A stretch of 64,000 bases of DNA from UBA10649 sp963793105 (GCA_963793105.1 CAWBZB010000008.1:310001-374000), one strand, 5' to 3'; positions 1 through 9,130 are shown, counted from the stretch's first letter. The notes: generated by a model from the letters alone, not told the origin. Numbers and translations: made by a program.

Positions 1-60
1 CAGGGCAGCGACCTCCGCGGGCGTGAGAAGGTGCTCGGCCTCGGGGGCGTGCCCGCTCAT
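1..60 (-). CDS. bldC: BldC-family MerR-like regulator, 5' fragment
   Basis: Only the first 20 codons are present; the gene runs off the left edge. The start reads MSGHAPEAEHLLTPAEVAAL, which matches the N-terminus of BldC, a small MerR-like winged-helix DNA-binding protein that controls development in Streptomyces. A GGGAGG ribosome-binding site lies just upstream on the minus strand. The call is supported by context: in Streptomyces bldC lies next to valine dehydrogenase, a DUF3073 gene, purM and purF, which is the order seen here. The DNA-binding helix itself is outside the window. Confidence 0.8.
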   Translation of the reverse strand, partial: MSGHAPEAEHLLTPAEVAAL

Positions 61-198
61 GTGTCCTCCCGGTCCCCGGCGTTTCCCCCGCAAAACGTCC
101 GATATGAATATTTCGTCACCCTTGCACCGGTTCGACCGGGTGAGCAACTCGGACATGCCGCGGTAGCCACTTTGTATCCGCCCCACCGCGCATCCCTC

Positions 199-204
199 TA
201 GGGT
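199..204 (+). promoter_or_regulatory. -10 box (TAGGGT) for a leaderless vdh transcript
   Basis: TAGGGT ends 6 nt before the ATG at 211, so transcription would begin at or next to the start codon and no ribosome-binding site is needed. No convincing -35 box sits at standard spacing. The bldC/vdh spacer (61-210) otherwise shows nothing I can name. Confidence 0.5.
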
Positions 205-210
205 GGCCGG

Positions 211-1329
211 ATGACGAGGGGGCCGGATAGCCGCACCGTGTCGGAAAACGAGCGCCCCGGACCGGCCGGCGACGATCCCTGGGCGGGTTTCCAGGGTCAT
301 GAGCGGGTGCTGGTGGCCCACGACCCGGCCAGCGGGGTCCGGATGGTGGTGGCGCTGCACTCGACCGTTCTCGGGCCCGCGCTCGGCGGCACGCGGATGG
401 CGAGCTACGCCGACGCGCCCAACCCGGGGGCGGCCGCCTACGCGGACGCCCTGCGCCTGTCCCGGGCCATGACCTACAAGAACGCCCTCGCCGGCCTCGA
501 CCACGGCGGCGGGAAGGGCGTGATCCTCGCCGATCCGGCCCGCAAGGACCCCGACATCCTCCACGCCTACGGCCGGCTCGTCAGCACCCTCGATGGTGCC
601 TACGTCACCGCCGGTGATGTCGGGATGGCCGTGACCGACATGGACGTCATCGCCGAGACGTGCCCGTGGACGACCGGCCGCTCCCCTGAGAAGGGCGGGG
701 TCGGCGACTCGGGCATCCTCACCGCCCTGGGGGTGTTCCGCGGCCTGCAGGCGAGCGCCCGGGCCGCCCTCGGGTCCGACGACCTTGCCGGTCGGCGGGT
801 CGCCGTCATCGGCGCGGGGAAGGTGGGCGGACGCCTCATCGGTCACCTCGTCGAGGCGGGCGCCGACGTGGTCGCCCTGGATCCTTCCGCCGAGGCCCAG
901 GCCAGCGTCCTGGACCGGTTCCCCGAGGTCCGCTTCGTGGACACCCTGAGCGACCTGCTGGCCGCCGAGCCCGACATCCTGTCGCCGAACGCCCTGGGCG
1001 GGCTCCTCACCGACGAGCTCGTCAGCCGGCTCGACGTGCGCCTCGTCTGCGGGGGCGCCAACAACCAACTCGCCACTCCCGCGGTCGGCGCCCGCCTGGC
1101 CGAGCGGGGCATCGTCTACGCCCCGGACTTCATGGTGAACTGCGGGGGCGTGATCCAGGTGGCCGAGGAGCTCGTCGGCGGGGACCTCGAGCGGGCGCGG
1201 GAGCGCACCGAGGGCGTCTACGAGACCACCCTGCGGGTCCTGGAGCGGGCGGCGGCCGAGGGCATCACCCCCGTCGCGGCGGCCGAGCGGGAGGCGGAGG
1301 ACCGGATCCGTTCTGCACCGAGGGCGTGA
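211..1329 (+). CDS. vdh: Valine/leucine dehydrogenase (Glu/Leu/Phe/Val family)
   Basis: This enzyme performs NAD-dependent oxidative deamination of branched-chain amino acids to 2-oxoacids in the cytosol. The 372-residue protein has the family's substrate site: K90 in MTYKNA and the catalytic K102 in GGGKGV. A Rossmann glycine motif (GAGKVGG) lies near residue 200, and NCGGVIQV-type residues close the active site in the C-terminal part. Streptomyces Vdh is of similar length (about 364 residues). The start follows a TAGGGT box at 6 nt and is probably leaderless. It is transcribed divergently from bldC. Valine versus leucine preference cannot be decided from sequence. Confidence 0.9.
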   Translation: MTRGPDSRTVSENERPGPAGDDPWAGFQGHERVLVAHDPASGVRMVVALHSTVLGPALGGTRMASYADAPNPGAAAYADALRLSRAMTYKNALAGLDHGGGKGVILADPARKDPDILHAYGRLVSTLDGAYVTAGDVGMAVTDMDVIAETCPWTTGRSPEKGGVGDSGILTALGVFRGLQASARAALGSDDLAGRRVAVIGAGKVGGRLIGHLVEAGADVVALDPSAEAQASVLDRFPEVRFVDTLSDLLAAEPDILSPNALGGLLTDELVSRLDVRLVCGGANNQLATPAVGARLAERGIVYAPDFMVNCGGVIQVAEELVGGDLERARERTEGVYETTLRVLERAAAEGITPVAAAEREAEDRIRSAPRA

Positions 1330-1396
1330 CCCGCCCACTCCGGTGAAAGCGTCCAGCCGCGGGAGCAGGTACTCTATGGTTCCGCTACCGCGTTTC

Positions 1397-1408
1397 CCGT
1401 CATGACGG
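1397..1408. promoter_or_regulatory. 12-bp perfect palindrome upstream of DUF3073 gene
   Basis: CCGTCATGACGG is a perfect palindrome in the 142-bp gap between vdh and the DUF3073 gene. It could be an operator half-site pair or chance; nothing else here supports a named regulator. Confidence 0.25.
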
Positions 1409-1471
1409 CGGCAAGCGCGTGAAATGTCCACGATGAGCCGGGGCTGGGTCCTCGGATGAGGGGGTCGAGCC

Positions 1472-1708
1472 ATGGGGCGCGGCCGTGCGAAGGCCAAGCA
1501 GACGAAGGTCGCCCGTGCGTTGAAGTACGGCGGACCGCAGACCGATTTCGACCGGCTTCAGGCCGAGCTCGGGAACGGCAGCGGGGAGAGCGATGGCGCG
1601 AGCCAGCCTCTCGACGCCGAGTACGACGTGGTCGAGGATCCGTATGCCGACGATCCGTACGCGAAGTACTACGACGAGGACGAGGGCGAGGAAGCCGAGT
1701 CCCGCTGA
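1472..1708 (+). CDS. DUF3073 family small acidic protein
   Basis: This 78-residue protein has a basic N-terminus (MGRGRAKAKQTKVARALKY) and a strongly acidic tail rich in D, E and Y (repeats of DDPYA and DEDEGEE). This is the pattern of the actinobacterial DUF3073 family, whose function is unknown. A G-rich stretch (GGGGG near 1457) sits upstream of the ATG at 1472. It lies between vdh and the convergent purM, as in Streptomyces. Two imperfect copies of a TGACGCGAYCGGCTA motif follow its stop, at about 1706-1741. Confidence 0.8.
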   Translation: MGRGRAKAKQTKVARALKYGGPQTDFDRLQAELGNGSGESDGASQPLDAEYDVVEDPYADDPYAKYYDEDEGEEAESR

Positions 1709-1738
1709 CGCGATCGGCTATTCGTGTGACGCGACCGG

Positions 1739-2842
1739 CTAGGCGTGCCGTCCCACGAGGGTCACCGCTCCGCCGGAGCCCCCCTTGGCCGCCGCGTCCC
1801 CGGACTCGCCGGGCTGCCGGGCACGTACCGTCCCGCACGCCCACGCGGGCACCCCTCGTTCGGCCAGCACCCCCAGGGCGGCGTCGGCGTCCGACTCGGC
1901 GACGACCGCGAGCATGCCGATCCCCATGTTGAACGTCCGCTCGAGATCGGCTTGATCGACCCGACCGAGCGCGGAGATCACCCCGAACACCGGCTGCGGT
2001 CGCCAGGTCGCGCGGTCGATGTCGACGGCCACGTCGGCCGGGAGCACGCGAGCGAGGTTGGCGGCCAGCCCGCCGCCGGTGACGTGGCTCATGGCGTGGA
2101 CGTCGACCGCCGTCGCAAGCGCCAGGCAGTCACGCGCGTAGATGCGGGTCGGCACGAGCAGTTCCTCCCCGACCGTGCGGCCCAGGTCGTCCAGGTGAGC
2201 CGCGAGCCCGGGACCGCCCTCTCCGAGCAGCACCAGGCGGGCGAGACTGTAGCCGTTCGAGTGCAGGCCCGAGGAGGCCATGGCGATCACGACGTCGCCC
2301 ACCCGGACCCGATCCGGGCCCAGCAGGTCGTCGGCATCGACCACCCCCGTGCCGGCGCCGGCCACGTCGTACTCGTCAGGGGCCATCAGGCCCGGATGCT
2401 CGGCGGTCTCCCCGCCGATGAGGGCGCAGCCGCCCTGCCGGCAGCCCTCCGCGATGCCGGAGACGATCGCAGCGATGCGTTCGGGCACCACCGAGCCGAC
2501 CGCGATGTAGTCGGTCATGAACAGCGGCTCTGCCCCGCACACCACGAGATCGTCGATGACCATGGCCACCAGGTCGATGCCGATGGTGTCGTGGACGTCC
2601 ATCGCGCGCGCCACCGCGATCTTGGTGCCGACCCCGTCCGTGGACGTCGCGAGCAGGGGACGGCGGAACCGGGTGAAGGCGGAGATGTCGAACAGCCCCG
2701 CGAAGCCGCCGAAGTCGCCGACCACCTCGGGGCGCTGGGTCGCGGCGATCGAGCGTCGCATGAGCGCCACGGCCCGCTCGCCGGCCTCCACGTCCACGCC
2801 CGCCGCCGCGTACGAGGCGCCCTCGGGTGGGTGCGGGCTCAT
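1739..2842 (-). CDS. purM: Phosphoribosylformylglycinamidine cyclo-ligase (AIR synthetase)
   Basis: PurM performs the ATP-dependent cyclisation of FGAM to AIR, step 5 of de novo purine synthesis, in the cytosol. The 367-residue protein begins MSPHPPEGASYAAAGV. It has the hallmark TSTDGVGTKI motif, the GGETAEHPG motif and MSHVTGGGLAANLARVLP near the C-terminal third. The ATG at 2842 was chosen because it overlaps the purF stop (ATGA), which implies translational coupling. The reading frame stays open further upstream, but that part runs antiparallel to nothing recognisable in PurM. Confidence 0.95.
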   Translation of the reverse strand: MSPHPPEGASYAAAGVDVEAGERAVALMRRSIAATQRPEVVGDFGGFAGLFDISAFTRFRRPLLATSTDGVGTKIAVARAMDVHDTIGIDLVAMVIDDLVVCGAEPLFMTDYIAVGSVVPERIAAIVSGIAEGCRQGGCALIGGETAEHPGLMAPDEYDVAGAGTGVVDADDLLGPDRVRVGDVVIAMASSGLHSNGYSLARLVLLGEGGPGLAAHLDDLGRTVGEELLVPTRIYARDCLALATAVDVHAMSHVTGGGLAANLARVLPADVAVDIDRATWRPQPVFGVISALGRVDQADLERTFNMGIGMLAVVAESDADAALGVLAERGVPAWACGTVRARQPGESGDAAAKGGSGGAVTLVGRHA

Positions 2843-4398
2843 GGCCGATCGAGGGCGTCGGCGGCACCGCCGCCGAGCAGCGTCGTCACGCCTTCGACAT
2901 CGGCGATGGTGCCCTCGACGACGCGGCGCTCGATCCCCTCGAGCACGTGCTTGCCCAGCAGCTCCGGCTCGGGCAGCTCGATCGGGTAGACCCCGTCGAA
3001 GCAGGCCCGGCACAGCCGTTCCTTCTCCACGCCGGAGGCCTCGATCAGCTGCTCGAGATCGATGAACGCCAGCGAGTCAGCGCCGATGGACGTGCAGATC
3101 TCCTCGACCCCCAGCCCGTTCGCGATCAGTTCCGCACGGCTGGCGAAGTCGATGCCGTAGAAGCACGGCCACTTGACCGGAGGGCTGGAGATGCGGACGT
3201 GCACCTCGCGGGCCCCCGCCTCGCGCAGCATCCGGACGAGCGCCCGCTGCGTGTTGCCCCGGACGATCGAGTCGTCCACGACGACCAGGCGCTTGCCGGC
3301 GATCACGTCCCGGAGCGGATTGAGCTTGAGCCGGATGCCGAGCTGCCGGATGGTCTGCGAGGGCTGGATGAAGGTCCGTCCGACGTAGGCGTTCTTCACC
3401 AGGCCCTCGGCGAAGGGGATCCCGGACTCCTGGGCGTAGCCGATCGCCGCGTAGCGACCCGACTCCGGCACCGGGATGACGAGATCGGCCTCGACCGCGT
3501 GCTCGCGGGCCAACCGGCGCCCCGTCTCGGTGCGCACCGCCTGCACGCCCCGCCCGGAGATGCTCGTGTCGGGCCTGGCGAGGTACACGAACTCGAAGAG
3601 GCAGCCCTTGGGCGCCGCCTCGGCGAACCGGTGGGACCGCAGTCCGCTCTCGTCGATGACGATCAGCTCGCCGGGCTCGACCTCGCGGACGAACGATGCA
3701 CCGACGATGTCGAGGGCCGCGGTCTCGCTCGCGATCACCCAGCCGCGCTCGAGCCGGCCGAGTACCAGCGGACGGACGCCCTGCGGATCGCGAGCCCCGT
3801 AGAGGGCGTCGTCGTCCATGAACACCAGCGAGAAGGCCCCGCGCAGGTAGGGCAGTTCCGCCAGCGCGGCCGCCTCGATGCTGAGCTCCGGGTGCGCGGC
3901 CAGGAGTCCTGCCACGGTGTCGGTGTCGCTGGTGGCCTGGACGCGCGTGCCCAGCGGCAGCTCCCCCGATACCGCCGCCAGGTCCGACAGGCGCGCGCGC
4001 AGGTCGTGGGTGTTCGTCAGGTTCCCGTTGTGGCCCAGGGCCAGGTGCCCGGTCGCGGTCGCCCGGAAGGTGGGCTGCGCGTTCTCCCAGATGCTGGACC
4101 CACTCGTGGAGTATCGGGTGTGGCCGATGGCGACGTGCCCGTGCAGGGACTCCAGGGACGCCTCGGTGAAGACCTGCGACACCAGGCCCATGTCCTTGTA
4201 GACCACGATGTGGGACCCGTCGCTCACCGCGATACCCGCGGACTCCTGGCCCCGATGCTGAAGCGCGTACAGGCCGAAGTAGGTCAGCTTGGCGACCTCG
4301 TCGCCGGGCGCCCAGACCCCGAACACCCCGCAGGCGTCCTGCGGGCCCTTCTCGCCGGGAAGGAGCTCGTGGTCGAGCTTCCCGTCTCCGCGTGGCAC
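2839..4398 (-). CDS. purF: Amidophosphoribosyltransferase
   Basis: PurF commits PRPP and glutamine to purine synthesis (first step, phosphoribosylamine formation). The 519-residue protein has a short propeptide before the nucleophilic cysteine in DACGVFGVW, the glutaminase core with LQHRGQESAG, and the PRPP-binding loop VVVDDSIVRGNTQ at about two thirds of the length. Near the C-terminus the cysteines in LCRACFDGVYP fit the iron-sulfur type of PurF. The GTG start lies 6 nt behind a TAGTCT box and is probably leaderless. It heads a two-gene purF-purM unit. Confidence 0.95.
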   Translation of the reverse strand: MPRGDGKLDHELLPGEKGPQDACGVFGVWAPGDEVAKLTYFGLYALQHRGQESAGIAVSDGSHIVVYKDMGLVSQVFTEASLESLHGHVAIGHTRYSTSGSSIWENAQPTFRATATGHLALGHNGNLTNTHDLRARLSDLAAVSGELPLGTRVQATSDTDTVAGLLAAHPELSIEAAALAELPYLRGAFSLVFMDDDALYGARDPQGVRPLVLGRLERGWVIASETAALDIVGASFVREVEPGELIVIDESGLRSHRFAEAAPKGCLFEFVYLARPDTSISGRGVQAVRTETGRRLAREHAVEADLVIPVPESGRYAAIGYAQESGIPFAEGLVKNAYVGRTFIQPSQTIRQLGIRLKLNPLRDVIAGKRLVVVDDSIVRGNTQRALVRMLREAGAREVHVRISSPPVKWPCFYGIDFASRAELIANGLGVEEICTSIGADSLAFIDLEQLIEASGVEKERLCRACFDGVYPIELPEPELLGKHVLEGIERRVVEGTIADVEGVTTLLGGGAADALDRP

Positions 4399-4404
4399 GG
4401 GGCC

Positions 4405-4410
4405 AGACTA
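4405..4410 (-). promoter_or_regulatory. -10 box (TAGTCT) for leaderless purF
   Basis: On the minus strand TAGTCT is followed by 6 nt and the purF GTG at 4398. The pattern matches other leaderless starts in this window. Confidence 0.5.
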
Positions 4411-4459
4411 CGGGAGAATGTGGCCTGAGCCGCACGCACCGTCGACGGAGGTGATTCCC

Positions 4460-4936
4460 GTGACCGGTCGGCCCACCCGTCCGCCCCCGACCGGGCTGTC
4501 CCGCTGGCTGTTCCGCGCCCCCATCACCCTCTACCGCTGGCACCTCGGCGGCCTCATGGGTGGTCGCTTCCTCCTGCTGAACCACGTCGGCCGCGTCACC
4601 GGCAGGTCGCGGCAGGCCGTGGTCGAGGTCGTGCGACACGACCCGGAGTCGGACTGCTACGTGATCTCCTCCGCGTTCGGCGAGGAGTCGCAGTGGTTCC
4701 AGAACCTCATGGCCACGCCGGACGTGACGATCCAGGTCGGATCACGCGTGATGAGCGTCCATGCCGAGCGGCTGGCCACAGAGCAGGCGCAGGCCGAGAT
4801 GCTCGACTACGCGGGGCGCCACCCCGGATCGGCCCGCAAGCTCTCCGGCTACATGGGATTCCCCGACGACGGCACGGAGCAGACCTACCGTCTGGTGGGC
4901 GAGGTGCTGCCGTTCATCCGACTCTGCCCGCGATAG
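4460..4936 (+). CDS. Nitroreductase family deazaflavin-dependent oxidoreductase (DUF385/Ddn-like)
   Basis: The 158-residue protein belongs to the split beta-barrel family that includes the F420H2-dependent reductase Ddn of mycobacteria. Visible family features are the N-terminal helix with FRAPITLYRWHLGG, the LLNHVGRVTGRSRQAVVEVV strand pair, and SSAFGEESQWFQNLMATPDVTIQVG, the usual cofactor-binding part. The GTG at 4460 has GGAGG eight bases upstream. The substrate is unknown. It is convergent with potC. A second, divergent paralogue lies at 16544. F420 as cofactor is inferred from the family. Confidence 0.8.
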   Translation: MTGRPTRPPPTGLSRWLFRAPITLYRWHLGGLMGGRFLLLNHVGRVTGRSRQAVVEVVRHDPESDCYVISSAFGEESQWFQNLMATPDVTIQVGSRVMSVHAERLATEQAQAEMLDYAGRHPGSARKLSGYMGFPDDGTEQTYRLVGEVLPFIRLCPR

Positions 4937-4958
4937 ACCCGGCTCATCAGGCGCCTCG

Positions 4959-5765
4959 TCACATGAGGCCGCCACCACGCTCGTCGTCGCTCGAGAACCG
5001 CTGGGCGATGTAGATCGGCAGGATGCTGACGATCACGAGGAAGGCGGCCACCACGTTGACGATCGGGGCGTTGTTCGGTCGGAACAGGTTCTGGTAGATC
5101 CAGATGGGCAGCGTGGTGACACCGGGGCCGGCCGTGAACGTCGTCACGATGATCTCGTCGAACGACAGCCCGAACGCGAGGATCGCGCCCGCGATGAGCG
5201 CCGAACGCATCAAGGGGAAGGTCACGGAGACGAAGGTGCGCCAGCCGTTGGCGCCGAGATCGGCGGACGCCTCCTCGACGTTGCCGCCCATCCGCCGGAT
5301 GCGGGCCAGCGAGTTGTTGTAGACGACCACGATGCAGAAGGTCACGTGGCCGATGATCAGCGTGTAGATCGTGAGTCCACCGAGGAAGGTCGTGAAGACG
5401 TTGTTCAGGGCGATGCCGGTGACGATGCCCGGCAGCGCGATGGGCAGCACGATGAGCAGAGACACGGTCTCGCGGCCGAAGAAGCGGTAGCGACCGAGCG
5501 CGAACGCCAGGAGCGTGCCGAGCACGAGCGCGACCAGCGTGGCGACCGAGGCGACCCAGACGGACGTCCACAGGGCCTCACGCACGCCCTCGTTCGCCGC
5601 CGCCTTCCCCCACCATTCCGTGGTGAAGCCTCCCGGCGGCCAGCCCAGCCCCTTGCTGGTGCTGAACGAGTTGATGAGGATGACGCCGAGGGGGATGTAG
5701 ATGAACGCGAACGCGATGAGCGCGAAGACGCCGAAGATGATCTTGGTGCCGCGGGAGAGTGTCAT
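4959..5765 (-). CDS. potC: ABC transporter permease, spermidine/putrescine type (PotC-like)
   Basis: This is an inner-membrane permease of a polyamine-type importer. The 268-residue protein has about six hydrophobic segments and a cytoplasmic EAA loop (EEASADLGANGWRTFVSVTFPLM) that docks the ATPase. It is the last gene of a four-gene minus-strand operon (potA-potD-potB-potC) and lies 9 nt behind potB. PotC-type permeases pair with PotB as a heterodimer. Substrate specificity (polyamine versus another small cation) cannot be fixed from the permease. Confidence 0.85.
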   Translation of the reverse strand: MTLSRGTKIIFGVFALIAFAFIYIPLGVILINSFSTSKGLGWPPGGFTTEWWGKAAANEGVREALWTSVWVASVATLVALVLGTLLAFALGRYRFFGRETVSLLIVLPIALPGIVTGIALNNVFTTFLGGLTIYTLIIGHVTFCIVVVYNNSLARIRRMGGNVEEASADLGANGWRTFVSVTFPLMRSALIAGAILAFGLSFDEIIVTTFTAGPGVTTLPIWIYQNLFRPNNAPIVNVVAAFLVIVSILPIYIAQRFSSDDERGGGLM

Positions 5766-5774
5766 GCCGGCCGC

Positions 5775-6647
5775 CTAGAGGTTGTCCAGGGCGCCCGTGC
5801 GACGGACGGCCCACAGGTAGACGAGGACGATGACGACCGGGATGGTCGCCACGGCAGCCGCGAACGGCAGGTTGACGACGTAGTTGATCTGCACGACGTT
5901 GCCGAGCAGGATGATCTTCCCGCCCACGATCTGCGCGGTGATGTAGTCGCCCAGACTGAGTGAGAACGTGAACACCGAGCCGGCGACGATGGACGGGAAG
6001 ATGATCGGCATCACGACGCTGCGGAAGGTGCGGTTGCTGCGCGCTCCGAGGTCGGCCGAGGCGTCGAGCATCGAGTCCGGCAGACGGGTGAGCCCCGCGT
6101 AGATCGGCAGGATCATGTACGGCAGCCACAGGTACGTCAGCGTGATGACGATGCCCATGAACCCGAAGCCGGGTCCGTCGAGCCCGAGCGGGGTGAGGAA
6201 CCACGCGATCACGCCCTCCTCGGGGGCGAGCATCGCGCGCCAGGCATAGACCTTGACCAGGTAGGACGCCCACAGCGGAGTGAGCACGAGCGCCACGAGC
6301 AGCGGTCGCCACCGCGCGTTCGCCACTCTCGCCATGAAGAACGCCAACGGCAGGGCGAGCACCATGCAGAAGATCGTGACGAGCACGGCGATCCCGAGCG
6401 TCCTCGCCATGACCCCGTAGTACGCGGGGTTGGTGAAGACCTGGGTGAAGTTCTTGAAGGTGAAGTCCCGGACGACCTGCCCGGTGAAGTCGTCGACCGT
6501 CCAGAAGGCGGTCAGGAACAGCGCAGCGAGGGATCCCAGGTAGATCAGGACCAACCAGAGCATGGGCGCGGTCAGCAGCCCGGCAAGCCGCATTCGCGGA
6601 TGCCGGTAGCCGAAGCCGCCCCGTGGGCTGGTGGCCGTGGTCGTCAC
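5775..6647 (-). CDS. potB: ABC transporter permease, spermidine/putrescine type (PotB-like)
   Basis: This 290-residue integral membrane protein has an N-terminal segment at residues 20-45, further membrane spans, and the EAA-type loop DASADLGARSNRTFRSVVMPIIFPSI. It forms the permease pair with the downstream potC. It lies 42 nt behind the substrate-binding lipoprotein gene. PotB permeases usually have about 280-290 residues, which fits. Confidence 0.85.
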   Translation of the reverse strand: MTTTATSPRGGFGYRHPRMRLAGLLTAPMLWLVLIYLGSLAALFLTAFWTVDDFTGQVVRDFTFKNFTQVFTNPAYYGVMARTLGIAVLVTIFCMVLALPLAFFMARVANARWRPLLVALVLTPLWASYLVKVYAWRAMLAPEEGVIAWFLTPLGLDGPGFGFMGIVITLTYLWLPYMILPIYAGLTRLPDSMLDASADLGARSNRTFRSVVMPIIFPSIVAGSVFTFSLSLGDYITAQIVGGKIILLGNVVQINYVVNLPFAAAVATIPVVIVLVYLWAVRRTGALDNL

Positions 6648-6689
6648 TGGGATCCCTCGCTATCGCGCGTTCAGTACGTCAGCCGGCGA

Positions 6690-7949
6690 TCAGCTGCGCA
6701 GAGCAGACCAGGCGGTGACCCACTCGGAGTAGGGCACGCACTCGGCGTCCGTACGTCCGTCGAGGCACTGCGCGGTCGGGGTGTTCCAGTAGTAGACGTC
6801 GGTCCAGTAGTCGTCCTCCGTCGCGTGGAACACGTCGCAGTGGTCCGGGTCGGCCGTGAGTGCGCAGGCCTTCTCGTTGGCCGGCGCCTCGCCGAACCAC
6901 TCGGCAGCCTGAGCATTGATCTCCGGAGAGCCGATCCAGTCGAGCCACTTGTACGCGCAGTTGATGTTCGCCGTGTCCTTGGCGATCATCCACGTGTCCG
7001 ACCAACCGGTGGCGCCCTCCTTGGGCTTCACCGCCTCGATCGGGGTGCCCTCGGCCGCGACGGCGTTGGCGACGACCTGCCACGTGGTGCTGGCGACGGT
7101 CGTGCCCTCGGCGAAGGCCGCCATCTGCTTCAGGTAGTCGCTCCAGTACTCACCGACCAGGCCCTTCTGCTGCTCGAGCAGCGCCATGGCCGCGTCGAAC
7201 TGGGTGCGGTCGAGCGCGTACGGGTAGGTGATGCCCAGTTCGGGCTGCGTCGCCATCAGGTACACCGCTGCGTCCGCGATGAAGATGGGCGAGTCGTAGG
7301 CGCTGATCTTGCCGGCGTACGGGGAGTCCGGCTCGAACGTGATGGCCCACGAATCGGCACCCTCGGTGACGACGTCGGAGTTGACCATCAGCAGGTTGGC
7401 GCCACGGCCGTGCGGCACGCCGTAGTTGGCGCCGTTGACGGTGTTCCACTGCTGGTCCTTCAGGCCGGCGAAGATGTCGGCGTAGTTGGGCACCAGGTCC
7501 ATGTTCACCGGCTGGACGTTGTCGCCGTAGATCAGGCGCAGCGACGCGTCACCCGAGGCGGACACGACGTCGTAGCCGCCGCCCTGCATGAGCTTGACGG
7601 CCTCGTCAGAGGTGCCGAACACCTTGACGTCTGCCGCGCAGCCGGTCGCCTCCTCGAAGGGGGTGACCCAGTCGACGGCGGGATCGGTGGAGCCGTCCTC
7701 GGCGTAGCCGGGCCACGCGAGGATGCTCAGCGAGCCCTCGCCGTCCCCGACCGGGCCGGCGTAGGCCTCGCCACCGGGAGCAGGCTGCTCCTCGATCTGG
7801 GCCGACTCGGCCGGTGCCGCGGATGCGGCGCCCGAGCCCTCGGCTGCGCCCTCCGAGGACGCCTCCTCGGACCCGCCGCCGCAGGCGGCGAGCATCAGCG
7901 CTGCAGTGGTGCCCACTGCAGCGATTTTCAGCAGACGCTTGGTATGCAC
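6690..7949 (-). CDS. potD: Polyamine-type ABC transporter substrate-binding lipoprotein (PotD-like)
   Basis: This is an extracytoplasmic solute-binding protein anchored by lipid. The signal peptide ends in a lipobox (MLAAC) at about residue 22, followed by a Ser/Ala/Glu-rich linker. The body has the PotD/PotF fold signatures: SILAWPGYAEDG, the TSDEAVKLMQGGGYDVVSAS motif and PHGRGANLLM. The GTG at 7949 is favoured because AGGAGG lies six bases upstream; the ATG at 7955 touches that ribosome-binding site directly. The C-terminal region has several cysteines (CALTADPDHC, AQCLDGRTDAEC) that could form disulfides. Confidence 0.85.
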   Translation of the reverse strand: MHTKRLLKIAAVGTTAALMLAACGGGSEEASSEGAAEGSGAASAAPAESAQIEEQPAPGGEAYAGPVGDGEGSLSILAWPGYAEDGSTDPAVDWVTPFEEATGCAADVKVFGTSDEAVKLMQGGGYDVVSASGDASLRLIYGDNVQPVNMDLVPNYADIFAGLKDQQWNTVNGANYGVPHGRGANLLMVNSDVVTEGADSWAITFEPDSPYAGKISAYDSPIFIADAAVYLMATQPELGITYPYALDRTQFDAAMALLEQQKGLVGEYWSDYLKQMAAFAEGTTVASTTWQVVANAVAAEGTPIEAVKPKEGATGWSDTWMIAKDTANINCAYKWLDWIGSPEINAQAAEWFGEAPANEKACALTADPDHCDVFHATEDDYWTDVYYWNTPTAQCLDGRTDAECVPYSEWVTAWSALRS

Positions 7950-8009
7950 CTGCATCCTCCTGTTCTTGTGTGAAGCCGTCGGCGGCTGCCGACGGCTGTG
8001 GGGAAAGGC

Positions 8010-9038
8010 CTAGTCCGAGACCCGGTACTCGTGCTGCGGGTCCCAGGTGAGGAGAACGGTCTGGCCGCGCATGTGCCGCAGGTCCACCGAGCCCTCGGAG
8101 TTCTGCTGGACGACCATGAGAGTGCCGCCGACCTCGAGATCCACCACGAACCTCGTCGACATGCCGACGTAGACGACCTCCCGCACGGTGCCCCGGACGG
8201 CATGCCGGCCCTCGGGCACCGACTCATCGCCGCCGATGACCTGGATCTTCTCCGGACGCACCGACCAGGTCCCGGGCTTGCCCAGCACCGCCTGCGCCGC
8301 CGCGGTCTCGAGCAGGTTCGACGTGCCGACGAAGCCGGCGACGAAGGGCGTGGCCGGATGCTCATAGACCTCGGTCGGCGTGCCCAGCTGCGCGATCCGG
8401 CCGGCGTTGAACACGGCGATGCGGTCGGACATGGTCAGCGCCTCGTCCTGGTCGTGCGTGACGAAGACGAAGGTGATGCCGACGTTGCGCTGGATCTCCT
8501 TGAGCTCCACCTGCATCTGCTCGCGCAGCTTCAGATCCAGGGCGCCGAGCGGCTCGTCGAGCAGGAGCACCTTGGGCCGGTTGACCAGCGCCCGGGCCAG
8601 GGCCACCCGCTGCCGCTGGCCGCCGGAGAGCTGGGAGGGGGCGCGATCGCCGTAGCCCTCAAGCCGGACCGCCTCGAGGGCCTCGCGGGCCCGCTGCTCG
8701 CGCTCCCCCTTCGGGACCTTCTTGACCTTCAGCCCGTACTCGACATTCCGCTGGACGGTCATGTGCGGGAACAGCGCGTAGTCCTGGAAGACCGTGTTGA
8801 CGTCGCGTCCGTAGGGGGGCATCTGGGTGACGTCGACGCCGCCGAGCTCGATCGTTCCCGCGTCGGGCCTTTCGAACCCGGCGATCATGCGCAGGACGGT
8901 GGTCTTGCCCGAACCGGAAGGACCGAGCAGGGTCAGGAACTCGCCGTCGTAGACGTCGAGGTCGACGCCGTCGACGGCGACGACGTCGCCGAACCGGCGG
9001 ACGAGGCCTCGAATGCGGATTGCGACCGAATCGGCCAT
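8010..9038 (-). CDS. potA: ABC transporter ATP-binding protein, spermidine/putrescine type (PotA-like)
   Basis: This is the cytoplasmic ATPase of the pot importer. The 342-residue protein has Walker A GPSGSGKTT, the signature LSGGQRQRVALARAL, Walker B VLLLDEPLGALD, the switch histidine in THDQDEAL and a C-terminal TOBE-like regulatory domain. The ATG at 9038 has AGGGAG at good distance. An in-frame extension to 9146 lacks family similarity. It is the first gene of the operon; an inverted repeat 93 bp upstream may be its control site. Confidence 0.9.
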   Translation of the reverse strand: MADSVAIRIRGLVRRFGDVVAVDGVDLDVYDGEFLTLLGPSGSGKTTVLRMIAGFERPDAGTIELGGVDVTQMPPYGRDVNTVFQDYALFPHMTVQRNVEYGLKVKKVPKGEREQRAREALEAVRLEGYGDRAPSQLSGGQRQRVALARALVNRPKVLLLDEPLGALDLKLREQMQVELKEIQRNVGITFVFVTHDQDEALTMSDRIAVFNAGRIAQLGTPTEVYEHPATPFVAGFVGTSNLLETAAAQAVLGKPGTWSVRPEKIQVIGGDESVPEGRHAVRGTVREVVYVGMSTRFVVDLEVGGTLMVVQQNSEGSVDLRHMRGQTVLLTWDPQHEYRVSD

Positions 9039-9130
9039 GGACCTGTGCTCCCTGCGTGGACTTCGGACATGCGAAAGCGGCACAGTATCCCGTGACAGCG
9101 GTTTCATTTGCCACACCCCCCTTTGACCCC

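Noticed and set aside
1706..1741. Two imperfect copies of TGACGCGAYCGGCTA
   Set aside because: They overlap the DUF3073 and purM stops and are only two; I see no further copies or structure that give them a function.
2827..4428. A 533-codon open frame on the plus strand
   Set aside because: It lies antisense to purF, is low in hydrophobic order and matches no family; it is a product of high GC codon bias.
4399..4459. Purine riboswitch or PurR-type site upstream of purF
   Set aside because: The purF start is leaderless by geometry, so there is no leader to hold a riboswitch, and no repeat typical of a purine repressor site is visible.
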